Assembly (NCBI GenBank): GCA_964434235.1
Contig: CAYSUN010000011.1
Location: forward strand, 1-24,434
Source: JABMRF01 sp964434235
GTDB taxonomy: Bacteria; Patescibacteriota; Patescibacteriia; UBA11705; JABHMO01
Direction of reading: 5' to 3'
DNA length: 24,434 nt
Shown here: positions 1 through 6,402 of the stretch, one piece after another
Position numbering within the stretch: position 1 is the stretch's first letter
How the letters are laid out: the number at the start of each line of letters is the position of its first letter
Translations under genes and position numbers: made by a program
Notes under the pieces: generated by a model
Database searches by the model: none
What the model was told of the DNA's origin: nothing
What the model saw: only the letters and a program-made list of their open reading frames with translations

Positions 1-589
1 GATCATCTTCTGGAATTCCAGCTTCAACTTTTCCGACTAGATCGGCTCCGACGTCAGCAGCTTTTGTGAAAATACCACCGCCAAGTCTAGCAAAGATTGA
101 AATTAAACTTCCACCAAAACCAAGTCCAATAAGAGCGTGAACATCTTGAGTTAAAGCATAATAACCAGCGACACCAAGTAGACCAAGTCCAACCACAAGT
201 AAACCTGTTACAGTTCCACCCTGGACAGCAACTTTCATAGCAGAACCAATGCCATCTTTAGCCGCTTCAGCAGTTCGGACATTCGCTCGAACAGAAATGT
301 TCATACCAATATAACCAGCTAAGCCTGAAAATATAGCGCCGACTAAAAAGCCAACTGCAGTTTTCCAGCCAAGAAGAAGTAAAAGAAAAATAAAAACAAC
401 TGCCCCAATTATCGCAATTGTTTTGTATTGTCGATTCAAATATGCTTTAGCACCTTGTTGAATCGCTTCAGCAATTTCTTGCATTTTGTTATTGCCAGTG
501 CCTTTTTTTAAAATTACTCGGATAAGAGCAATCCCGTATAGAATTGCAATTACAGCTGTAACTAAGGCAAAGATGATTGGTAAATTCAT
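1..589 (-). CDS. hppA: Membrane-bound proton-translocating pyrophosphatase, N-terminal part (runs off the left edge)
   Basis: Family role: hydrolyses pyrophosphate in the membrane and pumps H+ or Na+ across it, saving energy in a fermentative cell. The frame stays open from an ATG at 587-589 to the window edge, giving about 196 residues. It starts MNLPIIFALVTAVIAIL, a first membrane helix, and continues through further glycine/alanine-rich helices. It ends in the family hallmark GGGIFTKAADVGADLVGKVE, where the substrate-binding acidic and lysine residues lie. The C-terminal pore helices and the residue that decides K+ dependence lie outside the window. There is no SD; T precedes the ATG, and an array of 8-bp repeats ends 4 nt upstream. 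The gene follows rpmF on the same strand. The identification is secure. Confidence 0.96.
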   Translation of the reverse strand, partial: MNLPIIFALVTAVIAILYGIALIRVILKKGTGNNKMQEIAEAIQQGAKAYLNRQYKTIAIIGAVVFIFLLLLLGWKTAVGFLVGAIFSGLAGYIGMNISVRANVRTAEAAKDGIGSAMKVAVQGGTVTGLLVVGLGLLGVAGYYALTQDVHALIGLGFGGSLISIFARLGGGIFTKAADVGADLVGKVEAGIPEDD

Positions 590-593
590 ATTT

Positions 594-655
594 GTTTAGA
601 TAGTTACTGTTTTCTAGTTACTAGAACACTAGTTAACCAGTCAACTAGTTAACTA
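594..655. repeat. Degenerate tandem array of an 8-bp unit (consensus GTTAACTA) between rpmF and hppA
   Basis: The best-preserved units are GAACACTA (624-631), GTTAACCA (632-639), GTCAACTA (640-647) and GTTAACTA (648-655), preceded by shorter versions of the same unit. TAGTTAAC with TA is palindromic, so the array can fold on either strand. The same unit recurs between groES and groEL and, weaker, ahead of nusA. The function is unknown. Confidence 0.75.
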
Positions 656-658
656 AAG

Positions 659-916
659 TTAATTTTTTAATTTAGCCATTTTTTCTTTTTCTCTTTTTTC
701 TACCTTTTTCCTTTTTTCTTCTCTTTTCAAAACAACATCACTTTTACTTTTAATAACTTGTTTACCCTTATAATAACCACAATTTGGACAAACCTTATGA
801 GATTTGATTGGTGATTGACATTTTGGACAAGTTGCAGGTTTTGCGATTTTAAGAGCATCGTGTGATCTTCCCATCATTGTTTTTGAATGGGTTTTTTTGT
901 GTTTAGGTACTGACAT
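659..916 (-). CDS. rpmF: Large-subunit ribosomal protein bL32
   Basis: An 85-residue zinc-ribbon ribosomal protein. It opens with the typical bL32 start MSVPKHKKTHSKT and carries two CxxC pairs, C30/C33 and C43/C46, that bind zinc in the C+ form of the family. Most bL32 proteins have about 57-60 residues; this one has an extra, highly charged Lys/Glu/Arg tail from about residue 57. Similar basic tails occur on bS6 and NusA in this window. The start has no SD, and T precedes the ATG. It is followed on the same strand by hppA. No confident promoter was found in the AT-rich upstream region. Confidence 0.95.
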   Translation of the reverse strand: MSVPKHKKTHSKTMMGRSHDALKIAKPATCPKCQSPIKSHKVCPNCGYYKGKQVIKSKSDVVLKREEKRKKVEKREKEKMAKLKN

Positions 917-1007
917 ATTTTTTGTAGTTTATAACTTCTATATTCTCAATTTTAAGCAATTATTTGTTAATGAAAAATTATATATAGATTAAATTCATCA
1001 GCAAATG

Positions 1008-1032
1008 TAGTTTTCATTTTAAATGAAAACTA
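1008..1032. repeat. Perfect 12-bp inverted repeat in a gene-free stretch
   Basis: The stretch 917-1249 has no credible gene. It is very AT-rich and holds this palindrome, TAGTTTTCATTT / AAATGAAAACTA with a single central T, and the terminator at 1215-1241. The palindrome has no T-run on either side, so it does not look like an intrinsic terminator. An operator or a relic are possible but unproven. Confidence 0.6.
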
Positions 1033-1214
1033 ACTTGATCGTTTAAAATTTTGATATTAGAACTTAAGATTTGTTTTATGTAGTGAAATCATAGCTTATT
1101 TTATTAAAAATATCAAGTATTATTATTAATTGTTAAATTTTTACAAAACATAAATAAAATTGTATAAAAAGTTTTTGCTTCGTGAAAATATTTTGGGTAA
1201 AAATAACTATTTAA

Positions 1215-1241
1215 GAAAAAACTACGCAAAAGTTGCGTAGT
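1215..1241 (-). terminator. Intrinsic terminator of the transglutaminase-like lipoprotein gene
   Basis: A 9-bp perfect stem, ACTACGCAA / TTGCGTAGT with loop AAG, starts about 9 nt beyond the stop codon and is followed on the minus strand by TTTTTT. A T-rich stretch on the other side (1245-1251) would also let it work on plus-strand transcripts. Confidence 0.85.
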
Positions 1242-1249
1242 TGATTTTT

Positions 1250-1897
1250 TTAAAGTTTGTGAGAGTAAGCAGCTCCTAAAAATTCTAGTTCTTGGTCAGT
1301 TTCAAGATAATCAGGAAAATGTTCAGAGATGTCGATTAAATCATAATAAGTTGGCAAGGTGTCAGAAAATGGTAATTTTGTTTTTTCACTAATTGTTTGT
1401 GCAAGAGAATCAATATCAGAAAATGTTGGTTGAATAAATTCAACTGTTGAATTCAGACACAAAGTCCCAAATTTGTCTGTAAGTTTGTAAAGAAAAAGCA
1501 TGTGATCTGTTGCTGATCGCGCACCAATTAAAATAGCAATTGACGGATAACCGTTGTCACTAAGCAAAGCTGAAAAAAGTAGAGCAGTTGAAGCACAATC
1601 AAGTTTACAATTTTTTTCAATGACCTGGGTTGGACTACAAAATCCTGATTCAATTGCTTTTGTATTTTTTCTTTTATTTAGCCAAGTTAAATATTCAACT
1701 GCTTGTTCTTTTGTTTGAATTAGTGAAATCGCTTGGTTAAGTGTTGTGATCTCGTTAAAATCAAAAGAGGATTTTTCTGTAAAAAGAGGATGAGGGTTGG
1801 CAGTTGGTATTTCACTCTCGTCCAGAACAGGGAATAGAGGATCACCAGTGCAATTAAATAATAAAAAGCTAAACAAAAAAAGTACAAATTTATTCAT
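1250..1897 (-). CDS. Predicted lipoprotein with a transglutaminase/protease-like core
   Basis: 215 residues from the ATG at 1895-1897. This start is chosen over an upstream one (1930) because AAGGAG lies 7 nt before it and the protein then begins with a clean lipoprotein signal, MNKFVLFLFSFLLFNC, with lipid-carrying Cys16. The centre resembles the transglutaminase-like fold: a Cys in an Ala/Leu-rich helix (LDCASTALLFSALL, Cys101), then a His on a following strand (DHMLFLY, His132). Where the family usually has a catalytic Asp, this has Asn149 (CLNSTVEF). In this superfamily the Cys-His pair performs acyl transfer or peptide cleavage; whether this protein is active is unknown. It forms a monocistronic unit with its own TTGACA promoter and terminator. 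The fold call is an inference from motif spacing. Confidence 0.72.
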   Translation of the reverse strand: MNKFVLFLFSFLLFNCTGDPLFPVLDESEIPTANPHPLFTEKSSFDFNEITTLNQAISLIQTKEQAVEYLTWLNKRKNTKAIESGFCSPTQVIEKNCKLDCASTALLFSALLSDNGYPSIAILIGARSATDHMLFLYKLTDKFGTLCLNSTVEFIQPTFSDIDSLAQTISEKTKLPFSDTLPTYYDLIDISEHFPDYLETDQELEFLGAAYSHKL

Positions 1898-1933
1898 AGT
1901 GTACTCCTTTTTAAGGAACAAAGGTTTCATTAA

Positions 1934-1962
1934 ATCTTATTATATTATGTTTAAGCTGTCAA
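1934..1962 (-). promoter_or_regulatory. Sigma-70-type promoter for the 1250-1897 gene
   Basis: On the minus strand: TTGACA (1957-1962), 17-bp spacer, TAAGAT (1934-1939). The -35 box directly abuts the T-run of the terminator of the preceding unit, so the two units are packed end to end. Confidence 0.8.
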
Positions 1963-1993
1963 TAAAAAACACCCCGATGATTCATCGAGGTGT
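1962..1993 (-). terminator. Intrinsic terminator of the 3258-2020 two-gene unit
   Basis: Stem ACACC-CGATG / CATCG-GGTGT with one C/A mismatch and a tiny loop, followed on the minus strand by TTTTTTATT. It lies 27 nt after the stop of the gene at 2020-2637. Confidence 0.85.
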
Positions 1994-2019
1994 ATGATGT
2001 GTTTTGTTGTAGGGAATTT

Positions 2020-2637
2020 TTAGACCAACATATTTCTGTTTGGCCATTGCTCAATAAGCGCATAAACTATTTCTCTCATTGAGTTAATGCCACTGCATTC
2101 TTTATTGATGTAGTAATCATTAATTACTTTTTCCCCAACCAATTCACGAAATCTCGTTTCTTTAAGTTGGTCATCACAATCGCAAGATGTAGCCACAATC
2201 ATGGCTGTTGGATATTGAGTGCGAAGTTTGGCAAGGTATTCACAAGCTCGAGCAAACGCAGAATAACCAACATAAACAATAAAGAGCAAGTCTGAATCTT
2301 CCGGTGGGGTTAAATTTTGTTCCACCATTTGTTCGAGTTTTGTCTGAGAAGAACTTGCTTCTTTTTCCATTAATTCTTCGGCTCTCAAACCATGTGCAAG
2401 ACTATTGGGATTAGTAGAGAAAAGATAGGACATGGCATTCCAAGTTGCTTCAACTGAATAAGAATTTCCGCCACTTTGAATGAAAACTTGCAAATCAGGT
2501 TCGTTCGTGTCAAATGGTCCATTGTCTAAGTGACCGATTTGATTATAACTAGCAAAAAGCGCAAAGAGTTTTCTTTTTCCTGCCAGCAAAGCTGGTAGTT
2601 TCTTTTGGATAAAATCTTTCGTAAATAAATAATCCAT
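2020..2637 (-). CDS. Protein of unknown function, 205 aa, second gene of an orphan pair
   Basis: I do not recognise this protein. It is a soluble-looking 205-residue protein with no signal peptide. The middle (about 80-110) is Glu/Gln-rich and probably helical. Residues about 115-150 look like an alternating strand-helix-strand unit (DLLFIVYVGYSAFA, then AMIVATSCDCDD), as in alpha/beta folds, but no nucleotide-binding loop is visible. Cys residues cluster in SCDCDD. The start is firm: AGGAGG lies 6 nt before the ATG, and the SD overlaps the stop codon of the upstream lipoprotein gene (TAGGAGG), which suggests translational coupling. Cotranscription with that lipoprotein hints at a shared role, but nothing shows what it is. 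Confidence 0.8.
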   Translation of the reverse strand: MDYLFTKDFIQKKLPALLAGKRKLFALFASYNQIGHLDNGPFDTNEPDLQVFIQSGGNSYSVEATWNAMSYLFSTNPNSLAHGLRAEELMEKEASSSQTKLEQMVEQNLTPPEDSDLLFIVYVGYSAFARACEYLAKLRTQYPTAMIVATSCDCDDQLKETRFRELVGEKVINDYYINKECSGINSMREIVYALIEQWPNRNMLV

Positions 2638-2646
2638 TATTGCCTC

Positions 2647-3258
2647 CTATTTTCTTACTAATGGTTTATCAAAAAGTAGAACAACCGGTCTTTCATCGCA
2701 ATCATCACGTTGAAGATTTGTTTTGGTTTGACCCTGGATCCAAACTTCAGGATTTTGTAAGTCATTTATGTCTCCGCAGTGAAAACAGTTATGGATACAA
2801 TAATAAGCAAGGCCAGAGATGAGAACGGAATCGTTTAAGGTTTTTACGCAATAGTTGTTTTTCCAAGGAACTAACGCCACAAGTCCAATGTTTCGTTTTG
2901 TTTGTATGATAACCTTTTTAAGGGTTAGCTTGCCAAGTGATTTTGGTATATTATAAATCAGTGCGCTATTATCCACCTTGAAATCTGGATCATGCGGACG
3001 GAAATTTTTATCAGTTAAAAGTTTTTCATAGTACTCGTCATTTTCTGGTCGGCACCACTCTGTACTTTTTTTGAAAATTTCATCAGTGTAATATTCGTTC
3101 TGTGTTTTGTCTTTTTGATCATCATTGTTATTAGTTGATGAATCTTTTAATTCAGTAGCATCACTTTGACTTTTAAGCTCAATCTTAGAGTTTTCACTGG
3201 TATTGCAGGCCATAACAACAAAAAGCAGACAAACAATAACCCAGATTGTTCTCTTCAT
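2647..3258 (-). CDS. Predicted cysteine-rich lipoprotein of unknown function
   Basis: A 203-residue protein with a type II signal peptide, MKRTIWVIVCLLFVVMAC, and lipobox VMAC (Cys18). A low-complexity Ser/Asp/Asn/Lys linker (about 20-55) follows, typical of a tether that lifts a domain off the membrane. The globular part holds Cys69, Cys137, the cluster CIHNCFHC (Cys154, Cys158, Cys161 with His156 and His160) and Cys187. These could form disulphides or a metal site; no known family is evident. The start has GAGG 5 nt before the ATG. It is the first gene of a unit with the 205-aa protein and has a perfect TTGACA promoter. The lipoprotein call is strong; the function is unknown. Confidence 0.85.
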   Translation of the reverse strand: MKRTIWVIVCLLFVVMACNTSENSKIELKSQSDATELKDSSTNNNDDQKDKTQNEYYTDEIFKKSTEWCRPENDEYYEKLLTDKNFRPHDPDFKVDNSALIYNIPKSLGKLTLKKVIIQTKRNIGLVALVPWKNNYCVKTLNDSVLISGLAYYCIHNCFHCGDINDLQNPEVWIQGQTKTNLQRDDCDERPVVLLFDKPLVRK

Positions 3259-3294
3259 TTTTTCCTCTATTAAATTGTTAATTTACAACGAACA

Positions 3295-3323
3295 AATATA
3301 ACAATATTTTAATTTTTTGTCAA
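3295..3323 (-). promoter_or_regulatory. Sigma-70-type promoter for the 3258-2020 unit
   Basis: On the minus strand: TTGACA (3318-3323), 17-bp spacer, TATATT (3295-3300), with the -10 box 36 nt before the start codon. Confidence 0.85.
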
Positions 3324-3363
3324 GACTTTGTAAAGGGTAATTTCGATTTATATTTTATGAACC

Positions 3364-3387
3364 AAAAAACAGGATTTAACCTGTTTT
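3364..3387 (-). terminator. Intrinsic terminator behind tRNA-Glu
   Basis: Stem AAAACAGG / CCTGTTTT with a 6-nt loop, running into a T-run on the minus strand, about 40 nt beyond the 3' end of the tRNA. Confidence 0.8.
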
Positions 3388-3427
3388 GACCATGCATTAA
3401 TCGACAACAGAGTTATCAATTAGTGTT

Positions 3428-3502
3428 TGGTGATCCCACGGGGAATTGAACCCCGGTTTTCAGGATGAAAACCTGATGTCCTAACCACTAGACGATGGGA
3501 CC
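3428..3502 (-). tRNA. tRNA-Glu (anticodon TTC), CCA encoded
   Basis: The minus strand folds into a full cloverleaf. The acceptor pairs GGTCCCA with TGGGATC, the D-arm has TAGTGGTTAGGA, the anticodon loop TTTTCAT has anticodon TTC, and the T-arm is CCGGGGTTCAATTCCCCG. Discriminator A is followed by a genome-encoded CCA (3428-3430). It sits alone between a lipoprotein unit and tsaD, with its own promoter and terminator. Confidence 0.97.
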
Positions 3503-3518
3503 AGATAATTGTGCCCAA

Positions 3519-3547
3519 ATAATATCAATTTGTATTCAAAGTGTCAA
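3519..3547 (-). promoter_or_regulatory. Promoter of tRNA-Glu
   Basis: On the minus strand: TTGACA (3542-3547), 17-bp spacer, TATTAT (3519-3524). The -10 box lies 16 nt before the first base of the mature tRNA, leaving a short 5' leader. Confidence 0.85.
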
Positions 3548-3556
3548 TAGATTGTC

Positions 3557-3585
3557 TTGATGTTTTTACAAAACTTAGATAAAAT
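3557..3585 (+). promoter_or_regulatory. Likely promoter of the tsaD operon
   Basis: TTGATG (3557-3562), 17-bp spacer, TAAAAT (3580-3585), 32 nt before tsaD. An overlapping alternative is TTTACA with GATAAT downstream. It is divergent from the tRNA-Glu promoter about 10 bp away. Confidence 0.6.
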
Positions 3586-3617
3586 GCGATAATATCGTTG
3601 CTTAAGAAAATATTAGT

Positions 3618-4694
3618 ATGAAAATTTTAGCTATTGAATCAAGTTGCGATGAAACTGCTTGTGCCATTGTTGAAGTCAATAAAGGTTGTTTTAAGATACT
3701 TGCCAATGTAATTTCTTCGCAAGTAAAAGTTCACGCAAAGTTTGGTGGAATAATTCCAGAAGTGGCAGCACGTTTGCACGTAGAAAAAATTTTACCAATT
3801 ATTGACAAGGCGATTGAGCAAGCAAATTTGAATTGGAAAAAAATTGACTACATTGCAGTAACCGGTGGACCAGGCTTAGTTAGTTCGCTAATGGTTGGAG
3901 TGGAAACTGCTAAAACTTTAGCTTATGTTTATAATATTCCATTAGTACGGGTTAACCATATTGAAGGACATCTGCTTTCAGCTGGGGGAGCAAAGAATAC
4001 AAAGCAAAAGTTTCCATTAGTCGGATTGGTGGTTTCTGGTGGACACACACAAATTATTTTAGTGGAAGATTATTTAAAATATAAATTAATTGGTGAAACT
4101 AGAGACGATGCAGCCGGAGAAGCTTTTGATAAAGTGGCAAAAATTTTAGGGTTAGGTTATCCAGGTGGACCAGCCATTTCAACTAGGGCAGAAGATGCTT
4201 TAAAGTATAAAAATCAAGTAACAAAAAAATTACAAAAAATAAAATCAAAAATTAAAATAAAGTTACCACGACCAATGTTGGACTCAGAAAATTTTGATAT
4301 GAGTTTTTCTGGTTTAAAAACTGCGTCTAGATATTTGTGGGAAGATTTGAATAAAGAATTAAGTGCTAAGGATTTAGAAAAAGCCAAAGCTTTGGTGGCA
4401 GAAGAGTTTCAAAAAGCAGTAATTGAAGTTTTGGTTACAAAAACCGTTAGAGCGGCAAAAAAATTTAATGCTAAAAGTATAATTCTTGGCGGTGGTGTAA
4501 GTGCTAACTCTGCTTTGCGAAAATCCTTTTCAGATGCCACTGAACTGGCAGGGTTAAATTTGCTGATACCAGATTTTCAATTAACTGGGGATAATGCGGC
4601 GATGATTGGAATGGCTGCTTATTATCACATAAAAGCCAAAAATTTTGTTCAGCCATTTAATTTAAAAGCTGATCCACAGTGGGAGTTGGTATAA
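3618..4694 (+). CDS. tsaD: tRNA N6-adenosine threonylcarbamoyltransferase TsaD
   Basis: Transfers the threonylcarbamoyl group to A37 of ANN-decoding tRNAs (t6A). Has 358 residues, near the usual length. Visible landmarks: the N-terminal ESSCDETA phosphate-loop motif of the ASKHA fold; HIEGH with metal-binding His114 and His118; VSGGHTQ (about 139-145); the GEAFDKVAK and LGLGYPGGP segments; and GDNAAMIG, whose Asp325 should complete the metal site. A basic insert around residues 195-215 (KKLQKIKSKIKIK) is the only odd part. No SD; T precedes the ATG. First gene of a unit with tsaE and an unknown gene. The partner tsaB is not in the window. Confidence 0.97.
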   Translation: MKILAIESSCDETACAIVEVNKGCFKILANVISSQVKVHAKFGGIIPEVAARLHVEKILPIIDKAIEQANLNWKKIDYIAVTGGPGLVSSLMVGVETAKTLAYVYNIPLVRVNHIEGHLLSAGGAKNTKQKFPLVGLVVSGGHTQIILVEDYLKYKLIGETRDDAAGEAFDKVAKILGLGYPGGPAISTRAEDALKYKNQVTKKLQKIKSKIKIKLPRPMLDSENFDMSFSGLKTASRYLWEDLNKELSAKDLEKAKALVAEEFQKAVIEVLVTKTVRAAKKFNAKSIILGGGVSANSALRKSFSDATELAGLNLLIPDFQLTGDNAAMIGMAAYYHIKAKNFVQPFNLKADPQWELV

Positions 4695-4695
4695 T

Positions 4696-4840
4696 GGTAT
4701 ATTAAGTTTATAAAGTTTATATAGTTGATTGAGTTTATTACTTTGGTATATTAAGTTTATAAGGTTTATATAGTTTATTGAGTTTATTGCTAAAGAAGTG
4801 AAACAATAAACTTAATTAACTTAATCAACCCAATTAACTT
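4696..4840. repeat. 9-bp repeat array, duplicated and inverted, forming a long hairpin between tsaD and tsaE
   Basis: Built from 9-bp units such as AAGTTTATA, TAGTTTATT and GAGTTTATT. A 44-bp block at 4696-4739 recurs at 4745-4788 with two mismatches. Four units in the second block (4753-4789) face four inverted units (4804-4840) across a 14-nt loop, so the transcript can form an imperfect hairpin with 37-nt arms. The right arm ends 6 nt before the tsaE start. It has no T-run and does not look like a terminator. Confidence 0.85.
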
Positions 4841-4846
4841 TAAAAT

Positions 4847-5266
4847 ATGATTACAAATTCAGAACAAGAAACAATTGATTTGGGTAAAGATTTTGCCAAG
4901 ACTTTGCAGGGTGGTGAAGTTATTCTTTTGGTTGGTGATCTTGGAGCAGGTAAAACAACTTTTGTTAAGGGCGTGGCTTTAAATTTTAATATAAAAAAAC
5001 ATATAACCAGTCCGACTTTTGTTTTAATGAAAGTTTATCAAATAAAAAATAAAATTAAAGAATTGATTCACATTGATACATACAGAGGATTAAGTTTCAG
5101 TGATTTAGAAAACATTGGAGCACTTGAATATTTTGGACGCAATGATACAGTTTGTTTTATTGAGTGGGGTGCGAGTTTGGAAAAATATTTTAAAAATAGT
5201 AAAATAAAAGTGTTAAAAGTTAAAATTAAAAATTTAGATAAAGATAAAAGAGAAATAAAATTATAA
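4847..5266 (+). CDS. tsaE: tRNA threonylcarbamoyladenosine biosynthesis ATPase TsaE
   Basis: A small P-loop ATPase that in other bacteria regenerates the TsaB-TsaD complex during t6A synthesis. Has 139 residues, near family length. The Walker A motif GDLGAGKTT is at residues 30-38. The switch-like SPTF follows at about 55-58, then HIDTYR (about 74-79) and the Walker-B-like FIEWG. The C-terminus is lysine-rich. It has no SD; T precedes the ATG, and the start lies just past the long repeat hairpin. The downstream unknown gene begins 1 nt after its stop, so the three genes are likely cotranscribed. Confidence 0.96.
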   Translation: MITNSEQETIDLGKDFAKTLQGGEVILLVGDLGAGKTTFVKGVALNFNIKKHITSPTFVLMKVYQIKNKIKELIHIDTYRGLSFSDLENIGALEYFGRNDTVCFIEWGASLEKYFKNSKIKVLKVKIKNLDKDKREIKL

Positions 5267-5267
5267 T

Positions 5268-5939
5268 ATGCCCAAAAATGATACTACTGGAGGTTTATTT
5301 GAAGCCAGATTACTTGGTCAAATTAACGCCAAAAATTCTCCAGCTTATAGAATATTGTTTGCAGATAATTCAAGAAGCAAAACAGTTTTACCACATAAAA
5401 GTTTCAAAGCGGCGATGGAAGAAGTTAAGCAGTTACAACCGTGGGGCGATATAACGGACACTGAAGATAAAGCTGGGGGTGAATTGGTTTTTCCTCGAGA
5501 ATTGATAATGGCGATTGAAGATGAACTGGAAATTGATCCATTTGAAGACAAGGAAAGGGTTAAATATTATACTGCTGTGGCTAATGATCGTCTAAAAACA
5601 GCTTTAGATGTTTATCATGGTATAGATGCTTTTCTTGAATACACAGATGCTAATGGACAAAAAAGGGTGGTGACGCTTGATGCCACAACTAATCCAAGAA
5701 AAGTGCAAGAAGGATCAAAAGCAGATTTTATAATTACAGAAGCTGACGAGGACGCTGGCAAGGTTGGAGTTGACGGTGGTGTTGTATATTTACCAGATCC
5801 AGGAGCAAAAAAATCTGATGGTACTTATGAAATTAATGATGAATTTTTAGGGGTAGTTGAAACTTTAGCTCAAAGGATTTCTCGTAGATTTCGTGATCCG
5901 TTGGAGCAAATGCAAGAACAAAGACGTGCAATTAGATAA
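5268..5939 (+). CDS. Conserved-looking protein of unknown function in the tsaD-tsaE unit
   Basis: A 223-residue soluble, acidic protein that I cannot assign. Residues about 95-155 hold its most structured part: a helix, then YHGIDAFLEY, then VVTLDATTN, followed by KADFII. The spacing of Asp120, Asp138 and later lysines is reminiscent of PD-(D/E)xK-type nuclease cores, but the canonical E/D-x-K is not present, so this is only a hint. The C-terminus is a charged helix rich in Arg and Gln. The start, 1 nt after tsaE with no SD, implies coupling to tsaE. It does not carry the N-terminal motif of TsaB, so it is not simply the missing t6A partner. A terminator follows. Confidence 0.85.
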   Translation: MPKNDTTGGLFEARLLGQINAKNSPAYRILFADNSRSKTVLPHKSFKAAMEEVKQLQPWGDITDTEDKAGGELVFPRELIMAIEDELEIDPFEDKERVKYYTAVANDRLKTALDVYHGIDAFLEYTDANGQKRVVTLDATTNPRKVQEGSKADFIITEADEDAGKVGVDGGVVYLPDPGAKKSDGTYEINDEFLGVVETLAQRISRRFRDPLEQMQEQRRAIR

Positions 5940-5949
5940 AAAATAAAAA

Positions 5950-5970
5950 GTGCCCTTCGGGGCATCTTTT
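5950..5970 (+). terminator. Intrinsic terminator of the tsaD operon
   Basis: Stem TGCCC / GGGCA with a TTCG tetraloop, followed by TCTTTT, 10 nt after the stop of the 5268-5939 gene. Confidence 0.85.
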
Positions 5971-5977
5971 GTAGCTA

Positions 5978-6006
5978 TTGACAAAAAGAAGGTTTTCGCG
6001 TAAGTT
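5978..6006 (+). promoter_or_regulatory. Promoter of the small CxxC protein gene
   Basis: TTGACA (5978-5983), 17-bp spacer, TAAGTT (6001-6006), directly behind the tsaD operon terminator. The TTG of the -35 box opens a longer reading frame in phase with the gene, but that is a coincidence of the box, not a start codon. Confidence 0.75.
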
Positions 6007-6037
6007 TAAGGGTCGACTAATTTTTGTGGAGGTTGTA

Positions 6038-6349
6038 ATGTGTCAGTTTTGTCAGATTGTTGATGGGACTAGTTGTGAATTGGATTTTTCAACTGGGTCG
6101 ATAACTGTTTGTGAGGTTTTTGGTCCTAATCATGGCGTTTCGCGTATTTGTAAAAAATGTAGGAAAAAAGTTGTACTTAATGATAATCAGGTTCGTTTAA
6201 TCGTAAAAGAATATGAGCTTGATCAAAAGGCTAGTTATATTTTTATGATCAATTCTTGTGAATTGTGCGATCTAACCATGTTGGTTTTGCCTGGTGGTGA
6301 ATATTATGAAATTGAACAGAGCAAAACTGCAACTGAACAAATAATATAA
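6038..6349 (+). CDS. Small cysteine-rich (probable zinc-binding) protein of unknown function
   Basis: 103 residues from the ATG at 6038, chosen because GGAGG lies 5 nt upstream; a longer frame from TTG 5978 would start inside the -35 box. It has three CxxC pairs, Cys2/Cys5, Cys38/Cys41 and Cys74/Cys77, plus Cys13 and Cys25. This pattern suggests one or two structural zinc sites. No DNA-binding or enzyme motif is recognisable, and there is no signal peptide. It is a stand-alone unit with its own promoter and terminator between the tsaD operon and the convergent pilB. Confidence 0.8.
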   Translation: MCQFCQIVDGTSCELDFSTGSITVCEVFGPNHGVSRICKKCRKKVVLNDNQVRLIVKEYELDQKASYIFMINSCELCDLTMLVLPGGEYYEIEQSKTATEQII

Positions 6350-6382
6350 AAGAGCGTCTCAAATGGCGCTCTTATTTTATTT
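6350..6382 (+). terminator. Intrinsic terminator between the CxxC gene and pilB
   Basis: A 9-bp stem, AAGAGCGTC / GGCGCTCTT with one wobble, loop TCAAAT, then ATTTTATTT. The A-run on the left gives a T-run on the minus strand, so it probably also ends pilB transcripts arriving from the right. Confidence 0.85.
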
Positions 6383-6402
6383 AAATAATTAAATTTTTAA
6401 GT

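Noticed and set aside
5978..6037. N-terminal extension of the small CxxC protein from TTG 5978
   Set aside because: The TTG is part of the TTGACA -35 box and the frame crosses the -10 box; the SD-supported ATG is at 6038.
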